NCBI GenBank assembly: GCA_029204225.1
Contig: CM055095.1
Span: 68,158,755 to 68,222,754, forward strand
Direction: 5' to 3'
Source: Diphasiastrum complanatum
Lineage: Eukaryota; Streptophyta; Lycopodiopsida; Lycopodiales; Lycopodiaceae
DNA length: 64,000 nt
The notes under the pieces are model-generated. The model was not told the DNA's origin and did not search any database. It saw nothing but the letters and a program-made list of their open reading frames with translations. The first letter of the stretch is position 1; every line of letters begins with the position of its first letter. Below are positions 47,290-57,887 of this stretch, one piece after another. The position numbers and the translations under genes are program-made.

Positions 47290-48172
47290 TGTGAAAAATG
47301 CAAAAATAAGCTTGATAGAGGCCAAAAATCTTGTATATAGATAAACACACATGTGTGGAGCCTGTTTCCACGTGTGAAAATAGTGTACTTGTCATGTACC
47401 ATAATCATATAGGTTGTACATATGATTTAATTCAAGTTCTAGTGGCTAAAAAGGCCAAAAAACTAGTTTTCTTGACATATGACACATGGCATCAATCTAT
47501 TGCTTGCATGAGCCACATCCTTTGGTTAGGTGTCACATCCCATGTGTAGAGTACAGCTCACATGTGTGGAATAAGCTGAAGTAGACGAATTTTGACTTCT
47601 AGAAGATTTTCAAGTAGATCTCCATATAGAAGGAAAATGGACCAAAAGTGCTCAAAATAGAAGGTTTTGTCCAAGTGTCAGTTTTGCATGATGAATCATC
47701 ATATGACAAAGCACCTTCACACATGTGAGATCAAAGGGATGATCAGTACCACAAGCTCCCACTTATTATATATATCGAGCCACATTTGGCCATAATCAGT
47801 GTGAGACACCAATCTTGGATTTGGAAGCAATTTTGAGCAACTCTCTCCATTTGTCTACATTTGTTTTGATTGTTTTGAGGTGCTATCAATGTGTACTTGA
47901 TTTTCAGGTTGGAGTCCGTACTCAGACAAGGTTTCACACGTGGGAAACCATAAAGTACACTTACCTTCAATTAATGATTGTTCTTGTTAGGATTTTGTGT
48001 CTAGAATTGATCTAGATTGATCTTAATCTGAAGTAGATTGATAGATCAAGTAATCTGACAACCAATCCCTCTTGAGGATCAGATTAGGATCCACTCTTGA
48101 TCTTTTTTGTACTTTTTGCACATTATAGAGAGCATCTATTGTTGTATCCACCATTTGTTGAGAACCTAAACA
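47290..48172 (+). repeat. LTR of a copia-like element
   Basis: Starts TGTGAAAAATGC right after the polypurine tract TTTTTGAGGAGGAG and ends near CCTAAACA. The short preceding sequence (47,050-47,280) resembles the 3' end of copia family A. The right end is tentative. Confidence 0.55.
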
Positions 48173-48589
48173 AAATATAAAAAAACACTAGTCATGGCAT
48201 GATGCTTATTACCAAACTATATAAGAATCAAAACATTCTACCTTCCAAGCACAAGCTACCAAGATTACAATTTTGACTAAAAATGATCTTAATCATGAGT
48301 AAATGCAAAATGTTTTGAGCTGAATCTAAATCACTCTTAGGAGGTCTCTCACACACCTGAGAAGAACCTAAATCAGCTCCAAAAGTTTCAATCCTCCTAT
48401 CTCTCCAATGCTTGAATGCTACTCCTCAAGATTGACTCCAAAACTTTTCTTGGATCAAGTGTGAGAATGCAAGTGAAACTTGCTAATTTGATCTTGTAGA
48501 TGAGAAACGATTAGAACCTGGTTTTAGAAGCCTAAGCACCATAAAATCAGATCAACATAGATATCATATCACAAAACAATATTCAGCTA

Positions 48590-50250
48590 CAACCAAGATA
48601 AAAAACAAAACATCGACATTGATTGGAACGATCTCGAAAATCACCAAGACGTAATTCAAAACAACCCACCAACTACATCATCTGTAGATTCAAACATTGA
48701 GCATTATGACTTAGAACTCGATTTCCCTCAGAAACCATCATCACAAACTCAAAAAATAAACAACACCAAGTAGAACTTCACATACACTATATTAAATACC
48801 AAAGATTATCATTCAAAATTAAGAATACTAAACAATGCACAAAGATTAATTTATGATGATATAATGCATAGAAAGAGAGTCAATCCAAATGAAAAGATCC
48901 ATCTTTTTCTCACAGGAGAAGCTGGAACCAGGAAAAACATTCACGCTACTTTTGATTGTACAAGGTTTACTAAGGCACTACCATAAACAGTAAATTACAG
49001 ATATCACATTGCCAAAGGCATTACTTATGGCTTACAAGAAAAAACAGCTTACAATATTGATGGAACAATATTATCTACACTACACCTACCAATCAACACA
49101 AAAACACTGACATAATTGTCATCAGAAAAGTTGGACAGATTATCAACATTCTATTCATAGTTACAACTAGTAGTTTTTGATGAAATTTCACTCATTGGAA
49201 AGAGGATTTTGCAATTTGCAGATCAAAGACTACAAGCAATCAAACACACCCCTTCTCAACACTTCGGAGGATTAAATGTAATTACATGCGGTGATTTGTA
49301 TCAAGCTGGACCAATTTTAAATGAATGGGTATTTTAAAAAAACCACAAATTCATTAGAATAATTGGGCAAAAATGCTACGTTGTTACATATTGGTTGAAA
49401 CAATGAGACAAAAAGATCATAATTTTATATCCATATTAAATATAATACAAATATGTAAACACACGACTTTTGACATAGATTTCTTAAATGAATTGTGTCA
49501 TAGCAAACCTCCATTTGATCACACATTTTCATACCTATTTTATACAAACTTTAACAAAACAAAGCACAATGATGACGCCTTGGCAACAATCAACTGAAAT
49601 AGAATACATCTTACAAACAATTGACTCATTCCATATTTCTTGTCAAAAGAACCTAAAAATTCCTACCGATTCAAAAAATAAAGTTGGCTTACTCAAAAAT
49701 TTTCAGACTCAAACATGGCATATTTATTGAGTTATGCGTTTCAAATCTAAACATCAATGATGGATTGGTCAATGGTGTCGAAGGATACTTCAAAACAAAA
49801 ACAACAATAATGGTTGAAGACATTATTCGGATACAATTCTCTGACACAAATATAGGAGCCAAAACAAGATATGAAAACACTCATATTTACAACCAACAAA
49901 TCGATAGAACGTAGACACTTGTATGATGCCTTGTTAAAGAAATACAAATTGGAAACAATCATCTGAACATCATCACTAGAAAACAAATTCCAATCCAACT
50001 AGCCGAAACATGGATGATACATTGTGCGTAAGGACTGACAATGGACAAAGTCGCATTTAATCCAAAAGCTATTAAAGCTTATGGTCTAACTTATACAACA
50101 CTCTCAAGAATTAAGGACACTGATAATATGTACCTCCTACAACCCTTGTAACCAAAAAACTTCATTGTTGACAAAAAAGTGAAACAAGAAATGCAAAGAC
50201 TACATGACACAGCTGCTTGGAAGCTCATTGTTTCTGACATTAACCATTAT
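48590..50250 (+). pseudogene. PIF1-like helicase of the Helentron
   Basis: Before the ATPase core is the acidic segment DIDWNDLENHQDVIQNNPP. Motif I (48,915-48,938) reads GEAGTRKN, so the Walker A Gly and Ser are lost. Motif II (49,179-49,199) is DEISLIG, followed by GGLNVITCGDLYQAGPI. Later blocks are MRQKDHNFISILN, NINDGLVNGVEGYF and AETWMIHCA. The C-terminal signature is FNPKAIKAYGLTYTTLSRI, then NFIVDKKVKQEMQRLHDTA. These last blocks are characteristic of Helitron/PIF1 helicases. At least six interruptions make it inactive. Confidence 0.8.
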
Positions 50251-50949
50251 GTAAACACACACCTCATCATACACTCTTTGAGCACGATATCCTTAAATAA
50301 AATCTAGCGACCATTTAATGAATTTTGATATACTTTGCTTACAAGAAACACTTGCTTTCCACTCAATATATTTGAAAGCTACAATAACTTTTCATTTGCT
50401 GGAAATGCAATATTTCACAAGTCGACACAAATTCTCCACAAAGCCACAACATTCAACACCAACACACTGAAATAACAGATGCGATATTCAACAAAGGCAC
50501 ACGATTCCACATGCACATAATTGCTACATACAAACATCCAAAGTCAAACATCAAATCACTGCTACAAATTCTCCAAAATGTGCTACAAACAATACCCACA
50601 AGTGCTCCTACAACAATATTAGGTGACTTTAATATTGACATATTAAAGCCCAACTCGCCTGCACAATTATTTCATAATTTCATGGCCAACCATGGACTAC
50701 AAATACAACAAATACCCTGGTGCATTTATTCATAGAAAAAACTAGTAGGTACATCGATGAAAAAGATATATACACTCCGAAGGAAAATTTTAAGCAAAAG
50801 TAAGCTCAAACAAGAGCGAAGCTTGCAGTAAAGTAAAGATTAATCCAGATCTTGGCATTAAAAATAAAAGTGCAAAAACTATGATGATGTCAGTGGGAGT
50901 CTGCCAACTGACTGCAGCAGATTAGAAAAGTGAAGAGGTAGTGAGTCGA

Positions 50950-51989
50950 CTAATGAAGGGAGATGAGATGTAGCAGACCCACTGTCGCCCGTTGCAGGAT
51001 TGATAGGGCTTGAGCACGTTGCAGGACAATGGAAATACGTTCAAAGCGTCGATGCAAGGTGCCATAAGTCTCAATTGCCAGGGGAATGAAAGTATCAGTA
51101 TGGTGCCTATCGGAGTAGTTTTTTTCCTTCTCTTGTGCTTCCACACATGCCGCTTCTCCTGGTGTGAAGGCAGAGCAAGGCAGTAGGTCACCACGCGTGG
51201 GATCGGCAACAACAACATCTCCCAAAGTATGAAGCCCATCCCAAGAGAGGACAATGTCAACACGCCTGCGGGAAGAGTGGGACGCGGTAGAAGGAAGGAC
51301 ATGAGACTGCTCTCTGAGGACATGGAATCCTCCATCTCTGGCTATAGCGGCCGCTGCATCTCTGACAACATCATGCGTAGCAGTGCGCTCACTCCCAGAA
51401 GGATAGCGGAGGAGGTGGATAGCAAGAGCATCAATAGGGTGACCACAAATACACTTGGAGAGACCCAAGACCGAAGGATGAGGTAGCCCCAAGCGAAGAC
51501 GAAGAGTAGTGGTGAAGATGGCTAAAGACAACCAAAAGGAAGGAATAACAGGCCGAGAGCTGACAGCCAAGCCCCCGCACCTGGACCCGCACAAGAAAGA
51601 AGCCGAGCTCGATGCAACGTCGCAGGAGCCTCAGAGAGCATGCTGAAAAGGGTTTACTTGTGCACGTGCTCCAAGAGGGTCTCTTGTAGATGATCTGAGC
51701 TGAAAGTGAGGAGTTGCTTAAAAGGAGGAAGACAAGCTTGGGCAGAGAGGGAGAGCAGCTCTCGCGCAACGATGAGAAGATACTGGAAAGGCAGAGAACC
51801 GCTATCCACACGAGCAATGCAATCCACCAAGAGAGGACGAAAGCCAGAAAGGAACCGAGAAGACAAAGCAGGGGCTCCCAAGAAAAGCTGCAGGTGCAGG
51901 AGAAGCAACAACTCTATACAAATACTTTTCAAAGAAGCAACAACTCTATACAACTCCCAACTGGACCACATATGGACAAATTGCAACAA
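50950..51989 (-). pseudogene. Non-LTR retroelement C-terminal region
   Basis: Two minus-strand frames (51,989-51,654 and 51,594-50,950) form the end of a reverse-transcriptase protein. They carry GLRLGLPHPS-like sequence, a Cys-His knuckle (CICGHPIDALAIH) and ATHDVVRDAAAAIA. Then comes a stretch (RRVDIVLSWDG, VVVADPTRGD, EKEKNY, FIPLAIETYG) like the nuclease-type tail of many plant RT proteins. The RT catalytic part is missing. It sits inside the Helentron EEP domain. Confidence 0.7.
51902..51953 (+). repeat. 20-bp direct duplication at the insertion border
   Basis: GAAGCAACAACTCTATACAA occurs at 51,902-51,921 and 51,934-51,953, at the right junction between the retroelement fragment and the EEP domain. 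Confidence 0.85.
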
Positions 51990-52526
51990 ACATGAATGCC
52001 AATCTGGTTCGACTTATGCATATTGGTGTGGTCACTCTCCAATATACTTCTACTACAAAATGAAAAGCCACCAAGATACATTCGTTGCTCGTGAATGAAG
52101 AACGTATATTTGAAGTCTATGTTGTAATTCCAACTATCTTTGACAGAATAAATACAATTACATATAATATAAAACTAATATAACTAAATTCAAGTATATG
52201 TTAAAACTTCAACTGTGTTTCACAATTTCTAGCATCTAACATCCTTCCATCAAATATAAAAATTATTTGTTGCTTTGAGCAACCAGCTAACATAATAACA
52301 TGTCACAATGTGAATCACAAACCCAATAGTCTCACCTGTAATCCATCATGGATTATGTTGTCCAATACAACATAATATAATTAATATCAAATTGCATAAA
52401 TCAAAACCAAAACATAAATCCATTTCATAAACTAAATTCAAACATAACCAACTACGACCATGTTCAACAAAACATATACAATCACGTCAAATATAATCAA
52501 TCATGAATTATGTTGTCTACAAAGTT

Positions 52527-52740
52527 CCAGGTGCCGTGGTATGGCACCTGGTATGGCACGGGAACCATGGGTGCCGTACAGGTGCCGTGGAACTGACGAC
52601 ACCCATGGCACCTGTTTTTTTTTTTTTGATTTTTTCTTTAAATATTACTTTAAGCAAAAAAAAACAAGTGTCGTACCAGGGCATGTGTGTCGTGGCATGG
52701 CACCTGGTACGACACCTAGACCTGTGTGTCGTGGGGTACT
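52527..52740. repeat. GC-richer foldback-like repeat
   Basis: Multiple direct and inverted copies of GGTGCCGTGG, TATGGCACC and GTCGTACCAGG lie on either side of a poly-T/poly-A core near 52,615-52,662. It could be a MITE. Termini are unclear. Confidence 0.5.
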
Positions 52741-53170
52741 TTGGTTGTCTAATACAACAAAATTATAAGCACCAACAAATCTTATGAATTTGTTGTAACT
52801 TTTAAATCCATATTCAAAAATTACAACAAGCTAATATCCAATTTTTAATAATACAATACGAACTTATCAAGATAATGCACATTTTTGAAGATCAAAATAT
52901 AAATTTATTGCACAAAATAATTTTCCACACTTTTTAAAATTTTATTTTCAACTTATTATTCTCATTTAATGTCACAAATGCCTTATCATAAACTCATAAG
53001 ATATTTGATATCATGACATGGCAAGGCATTGGTGGTATAATACCACATAATTCTTCTTGTTTCTAACAATAGCCCAATAAACTTCATTAAGGTACTTAGT
53101 GTGAAACCACCTCAAAAACCCGTTGTTGATAGGCAGGCTTAAACAAGTCCCTTGGTATTGTGGATAAATT
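52741..53170. other. AT-rich 5' flank of plastocyanin
   Basis: No gene or repeat recognised. Confidence 0.4.
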
Positions 53171-53174
53171 TTTG

Positions 53175-53277
53175 CCACGTGGATAAAGAGCATGCCTTAG
53201 ATAGCCAATCACATTTCTCGGTTAATTGGCCGCAAACTTCAAATCCTGTTATCCGAAACGCTGAACCACAGGATAAG
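53175..53277 (+). promoter_or_regulatory. Light-response motifs of the plastocyanin promoter
   Basis: A G-box (CCACGTGG, 53,175-53,182) abuts an I-box GATAA (53,182-53,186). A CCAAT box is at 53,205-53,209 and a second I-box GATAAG at 53,272-53,277. G-box plus I-box pairs are typical of photosynthesis gene promoters. I see no clear TATA box. Confidence 0.55.
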
Positions 53278-53461
53278 TTGGAACACGCTTGAACCGTTGA
53301 ATTAACAAATCGACGGCTAGAAAGCGCCTGGCCAGTTCGCTTACATGCCTATCGAGGTACCCAGCCCTCTCTCCCATTCGCTCTCACTTGCTTCATTGCT
53401 CGTTCTCGTCTCTCCTGCTCGCGCTCTCTCTTTCCTCTCTTGTAGCTTTGCCTTCACATTC

Positions 53462-53995
53462 ATGGCGTCCCTGGCAGCAACGAGCGTCTCCGTCCCCTCT
53501 TTCTGTGGCCTCAGGGCTGAGGCAGTTCGGGCTACCCCCGCTGCTGCTGCTGGTCGGGCAAATGTCCAATTGGCAAGATCAGCCCCAGCCATAGCTCCTG
53601 CTGCAGTTTGCCGAGCATCACTGGACCTTCTTCCCAAAGTGGGCAAGGCTCTGCTCGCGGCCTCGGCTGGTGTGGTTCTGTTGGTTTCCTCGGCCAATGC
53701 TGCGACTGTGAAGATGGGAGACGACGATGGGTCTTTGAAGTTCGTTCCGGAATCGCTCTCTGTGGCTGCGGGAGAGACCATCACCTTCAAGAACAACAAG
53801 GGATTTCCACACAATATTGTGTTCGACGAAGACGAAGTTCCTGCTGGTGTCAAGGCCGAAGCCATCTCACACGAGGACTATTTAAACGGTGATGGTGAGG
53901 AATTTTCAGTCACCCTCATAGAAAAAGGGACTTACCAGTACCACTGTGACCCTCACCTAGGGGGAGGCATGAAGGGCGAGATTACAGTGAGCTAA
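53462..53995 (+). CDS. PETE: Plastocyanin, chloroplast precursor
   Basis: A single-exon frame of 177 residues. Residues 1-50 are an Ala/Ser/Val-rich stroma-targeting peptide. Residues 60-80 form a lumen-targeting signal with a hydrophobic core, ending ANA before the mature [10 protein letters not shown]. The mature 97 residues carry the copper ligands His37 (GFPHN), Cys82, His85 and Met90 ([10 protein letters not shown]). The acidic patch FDEDE is kept. It carries electrons from cytochrome b6f to photosystem I in the lumen. The region 57-58 is two residues shorter than in angiosperms, hence the shifted ligand numbers. The Tyr83 equivalent is His and the Gln88 equivalent is Leu. An in-frame upstream ATG (53,345) would add 39 residues. 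MASLAATSV is the usual precursor start, so I use it. Confidence 0.95.
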   Translation: MASLAATSVSVPSFCGLRAEAVRATPAAAAGRANVQLARSAPAIAPAAVCRASLDLLPKVGKALLAASAGVVLLVSSANAATVKMGDDDGSLKFVPESLSVAAGETITFKNNKGFPHNIVFDEDEVPAGVKAEAISHEDYLNGDGEEFSVTLIEKGTYQYHCDPHLGGGMKGEITVS

Positions 53996-54690
53996 TCAGT
54001 TTATAAGCCTTCTCACAGAGTTCTTCAGTCTATTTGATAAAGTTTTGGGTACAATTTAGAGCGCCTCCATTACATTAGTTCCTGTAAGGGTCGGGACATC
54101 TCATTGCCTTAGCACTTGCCTTGTAAATCAAGATAATTCCAAAGTAGCATAATCTCTTCTTATTTATGGTTACGTGTTGTTTATTTCTTCATACATGTAA
54201 CTAGGCCTGCATTTACTCTATATGTCAAGGTAAATACAAAAGGGGCAGAAAAATATGTATATGGTTACGTACTGTTGTTTTTTTCACAGCAACATATGTT
54301 TTGCTTGTTTGTGAAATTGCACAGTTGTGTTTGTTTCCAGCAGCAGTTTGATTGTGAGAGATCTGTTGCTTAATGTGATGTTGATTTTTCATTTTCATAT
54401 TTTGTAGATTGTTCTCTTCTCTAGTGTTTTTGCAATCATCACTATGCTTACGCAAGTAGAATACGTATGTTTCTGTTTCCATTTCATGTAGGTGCAGCAA
54501 GGAGTCGTTGGAGAGCTTGAAGCCATTCAATTATGAAGTTATGTTGTGTGACATATTTATTTAAGCCTAGTCTTTTCAAGGATGAAGTATGCAGTCACTA
54601 AGCTAACTCATGTTTGAGCTTTTCTGAAAAATATACTAATTTTTTCTTGTGCCTCGAGCATATTAAGATTCTAGAATTTTAGATAAGGTG
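53996..54690. other. Plastocyanin 3' region and AT-rich DNA
   Basis: The 3'UTR probably lies in the first 200 bases. Nothing else recognised. Confidence 0.4.
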
Positions 54691-54697
54691 TGCTCGT

Positions 54698-54780
54698 AAG
54701 ACCACAACCATTCTCTTCCCCTACATTGATATTGATGTCCAATCAATATCAATGTAGGGGAAGAGAATGGGTGTGGTCTT
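54698..54780. repeat. 38-bp hairpin (7-nt loop)
   Basis: The arms 54,698-54,735 and 54,743-54,780 are inverted copies with a single mismatch, around the loop TGTCCAA. It may be a MITE end pair or a small-RNA hairpin. Orientation unknown. Confidence 0.9.
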
Positions 54781-56450
54781 TGTATAATGATCCAAGATTG
54801 AGGAATTGTAGCTTTAGTGAGGAGAAATGATTTGAGCTCCTTAAGTCACTAATAAGGCATGATTTTGGAATTTTAGCATTTCTTATCTTGTTGATAACTT
54901 CTACTTACCTCACATATGTCTTTTGCAATGAAACGATCATTATTTTCTCACTTTTTTTTTGCATCTTCATTGTGGAATACGTTATGTTCACATGTCTTGT
55001 TTTGGAACCGTTGTTTTTGAGTGTTTTATTTGGAAAGCAATCAGACTTGTGAATGTAATCCATGCAATTTCAAAAGTTTATATAAATCCTATTGTGATTG
55101 ATGTCTATGATGTTAATGTTGTATTTGTAAACTAATGCATGTGCTTTAGGTATGTTGGCAAAATGAGCATGTGTAAGCTTTACGAAGGAATGCATATGGT
55201 TACTAGTTAGGTTAGCCAGAAGTGCTAAGAGAATGCATTTTGGCTACTTAGAAAATAGATATAAAAACAAAGAATAGGATCTATGTCACCTCTTTTATTC
55301 TAGTATTTGATATGCTTTTGTATAAAATAAAAGTCTTTGTTACTTGCACAGTGATGAGTCCTTGGATCCTCTATTGCTTAGAAAGCAAGTTAGTCTAGTA
55401 ATGTAGCTAAGAAGAATTATAGTCTAGAATGCCTTATGCTTTATGGATCGAGCTTTCAAAAGAAAGGTGTTGGCAATGGCATTGACTTCCAATGTTCTAG
55501 ATTTTAAATCCATGGATAAATTTTGATGCTTTCAACTTTGAAAATGGAAGATCCATATGATCCTAGAAAAAGAAAGCATTTGGAAAATTGTAGTAGGGAT
55601 CAAGACCAAGCTTAAACGCATAGATGAAGATCCAATTGGCATGTGATGTTAAGGAAAGATGCGTTAATCAAATTGCCCTCATATAACTTGTAAGTCACCA
55701 AATAATATTAGTTATTGTCCATTGGGATTGAAATGATTAGTACGTATCTTCACAAGGTCATCGTAAGTCAATGAATTCTCATACTTGGCAAGCCATTCTT
55801 TGGAGAATGACAAATCGTTGGAACCTTTACCTTCACAATGTACTCATGAATGGGTTTTTCACACCATGTTGAAAGCATTGAAAAATGAAAAAGAATTTAC
55901 CAAATTAGGGTGGTAATTTGCTCATAAATGTGCATGGAAAGGTAGTATAAAAAATCATATGGGACATTGCTATCGTATTTGTGATGTTATGTTTTTGTTA
56001 AGATACAAAGAGAATTTTAATTTGCACAAATATTCTAGTTTATTGTGTTTCAGAACAAGTCACACATTACTATGTGGGCTAATTGACATCATTATTGTGT
56101 TGAGAGAATTGACAAGAAATGACACATTTGATTGTGGTGTAATTACTTATGGTATGTTGTCTAGTTCTATGCAAGACATTTATATACTATTCTATTTCCA
56201 CATTTTGAATATAGGATTCGGCATAATCCTAAACTTGGATACATGGTATTCTAGTACTCGAAATTATTGGTTACGCCCTGGCAAGGTGTAGAGTATCAAC
56301 AATAATGAAAAATATACATGGGAATATTCTATGCTTACATGAAAGCATGCACAATAGCCATAAGTCTGTATATCCATTTCCATTCCAGTTTTTGGGTTTT
56401 ATTACCAGTTTCTCTCCACACCTGCATCATATCCCAATGGCAATCATAAA
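54781..56450. other. AT-rich intergenic DNA
   Basis: Only short unremarkable ORFs, including 55,959-56,291, which I do not recognise. Some of it may be eroded retroelement. Confidence 0.35.
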
Positions 56451-56459
56451 CAGTCATAG

Positions 56460-56850
56460 AAGACCAAGAATCTACAATTTACTCAAAACAATAAGAGACT
56501 CTTCTACAAGTACTACAAGAGGACGAACCACGAAATCTAGGACTGCTAGATCTTAAAATTCAACGACGACAAGAAGAAGCAGCCGGATCAACAAGTCCAT
56601 GCAGCCAACAAGGAGCAGAAGGTCCAATAAGACGATAATGATGAGCAGGAGGCCTTCATGGTGAACCATCACCATGTCGAACAATCGGAGGAGTGGTTCC
56701 TTGATTCTGGAGCAACACAACACATGACAAGCCAAGCCACTAAAAATGGTTTATCGACTATTCAGCCTAAAACACCAAGAAGTTCATTTACCTTGGAGAC
56801 AACGGCTCACACAGAATCGTAGGTGAAGATATTGTTAGAGTAAATTTTCA
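56460..56850 (+). pseudogene. Copia gag zinc-knuckle and protease fragment
   Basis: A degraded knuckle (YKYYKRTNHEI, then DC) precedes WFLDSGATQHMTSQ, the copia protease active site. The arrangement matches copia B at 11.0-11.3 kb. Stops and shifts are present. Confidence 0.75.
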
Positions 56851-57120
56851 AAGTAGACTCGGTGAGCTTTGTTCAATGTCAATGTCACAAAGGTTGTCTT
56901 ATTCTAGATCTAGCTCAAGATCTAAGATGCCTGTTCATTTAGTAAATTTGGATGTGCATTGTACTAGTGATTTGAAAATTAGATCTTTGTGATATGATTT
57001 TTTGACATCAAATAAGTCGTTGTAAAGCACAATACAGAGGGTAGGCATGTTTCCAAGATGTATGTCATGCCACCATGCCACTTCAACCCCCCACGTACTA
57101 GTACAAACAACCCAAAAAAA

Positions 57121-57798
57121 CTATAGGAGGATTTTTTTCTTGGAGGTATAGATTGAAAATGACCTATCACAAATGGGACATTTCTTGAGTGATTCATACC
57201 TTCCTCGATTTAAAATATAATCTTTTGGATATGCATGATATTGCTTGTAGTCCATCCCGATGTTAGACAACATCTTTCGTGCCTCATCTTTTGTCTCAGG
57301 CATGACATTCCCTTCTGGAAAAATTTTGTCTTTCAATTGTCTGTACATGACAAAAGAAGTCATTGTAAAAAAATTATCACTCGATGTCCAAATTGTAAAT
57401 TTTGTTTCAAAGCAAAAATGACAAGTAGATGAAATTTTTTTACTCTGATTATGATATGAGGCTTTGGTCACTCCATCTATATTTGTCTTTAAGATTTAAT
57501 AAAGTAAAGAAGTCGCCAAACGAGATGTCTTAGCTCCAGGATACAATGCGGTCTTTGATTCTTCTCGCAATATCTTTTCTTCTTTAGACAAAAGTGCCTC
57601 CTCATCTTGTTCATTATGTCTAGCTGCACTATTGTTCTCATACATATCATCCAACATGTCTCCTATGACTTCAAATTCATCATTCATTGGAATCTCATTT
57701 TCATCGTTGGAACTTGTTTGCAAAGAAGTTGCACACACCTGACAAGAGCCAATACTTATAGTTTGTAATAGCTTATCAAACATTCGTAAAGCCTTCAA
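57121..57798 (-). pseudogene. CACTA (En/Spm) TNP2-type transposase, N-terminal fragment
   Basis: The minus-strand frames contain an acidic Asp/Glu/Asn-rich part (DEFEVIGDMLDDMYEN) and KTALYPGAKTSRLATSLL. They continue with FVMYRQLKDKIFPEGNVMPET, KKMLSNIGMDYKQYHAYPKD-like sequence and NRGRYESLKKCPICDRSFS. This is the order seen at the start of TNP2 transposases. One stop separates the two frames. The catalytic part is absent, and no CACTA terminus was found. Confidence 0.75.
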
Positions 57799-57887
57799 TC
57801 ACGTCCAAAGGTTCAATATACATTGAGAGTGACGAAAAAAACTATTTAAGAAAGACGCACTAGCTACAATCTTTGGAGAGATCGAAC

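Larger units (their letters stand above)
48590..52098 (+). mobile_element. Helentron-like element: helicase plus EEP endonuclease (decayed)
   Basis: A PIF1/RecD-type helicase region is followed in the same orientation by an endonuclease/exonuclease/phosphatase (EEP) domain. This combination defines Helentrons (Helitron2-type rolling-circle transposons). The Rep (HUH) domain is not visible upstream. The EEP part is split by a non-LTR retrotransposon fragment (~50.74-51.93 kb). Terminal signals were not identified. Stops and shifts are numerous. Confidence 0.75.
50300..52098 (+). pseudogene. EEP (AP-endonuclease-like) domain, split by an insertion
   Basis: The N-terminal motif FDILCLQETLAFHS lies at about 50,327-50,367, and the central TTILGDFNID at 50,610-50,640. 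The reading stops near 50.74 kb. It resumes at about 51,934-52,098 with the end of the domain (SQLDHIWTN, then AYWCGHSPIYF), where the usual SDH triad is CGH. The intervening ~1.2 kb is a minus-strand retrotransposon fragment. In Helentrons this domain is thought to come from a non-LTR retrotransposon nuclease. Confidence 0.75.

Noticed and set aside
53341-53865. Minus-strand 174-aa frame opposite plastocyanin
   Set aside because: Ala/Arg-rich mirror of the GC-rich transit-peptide coding region, with no family features.
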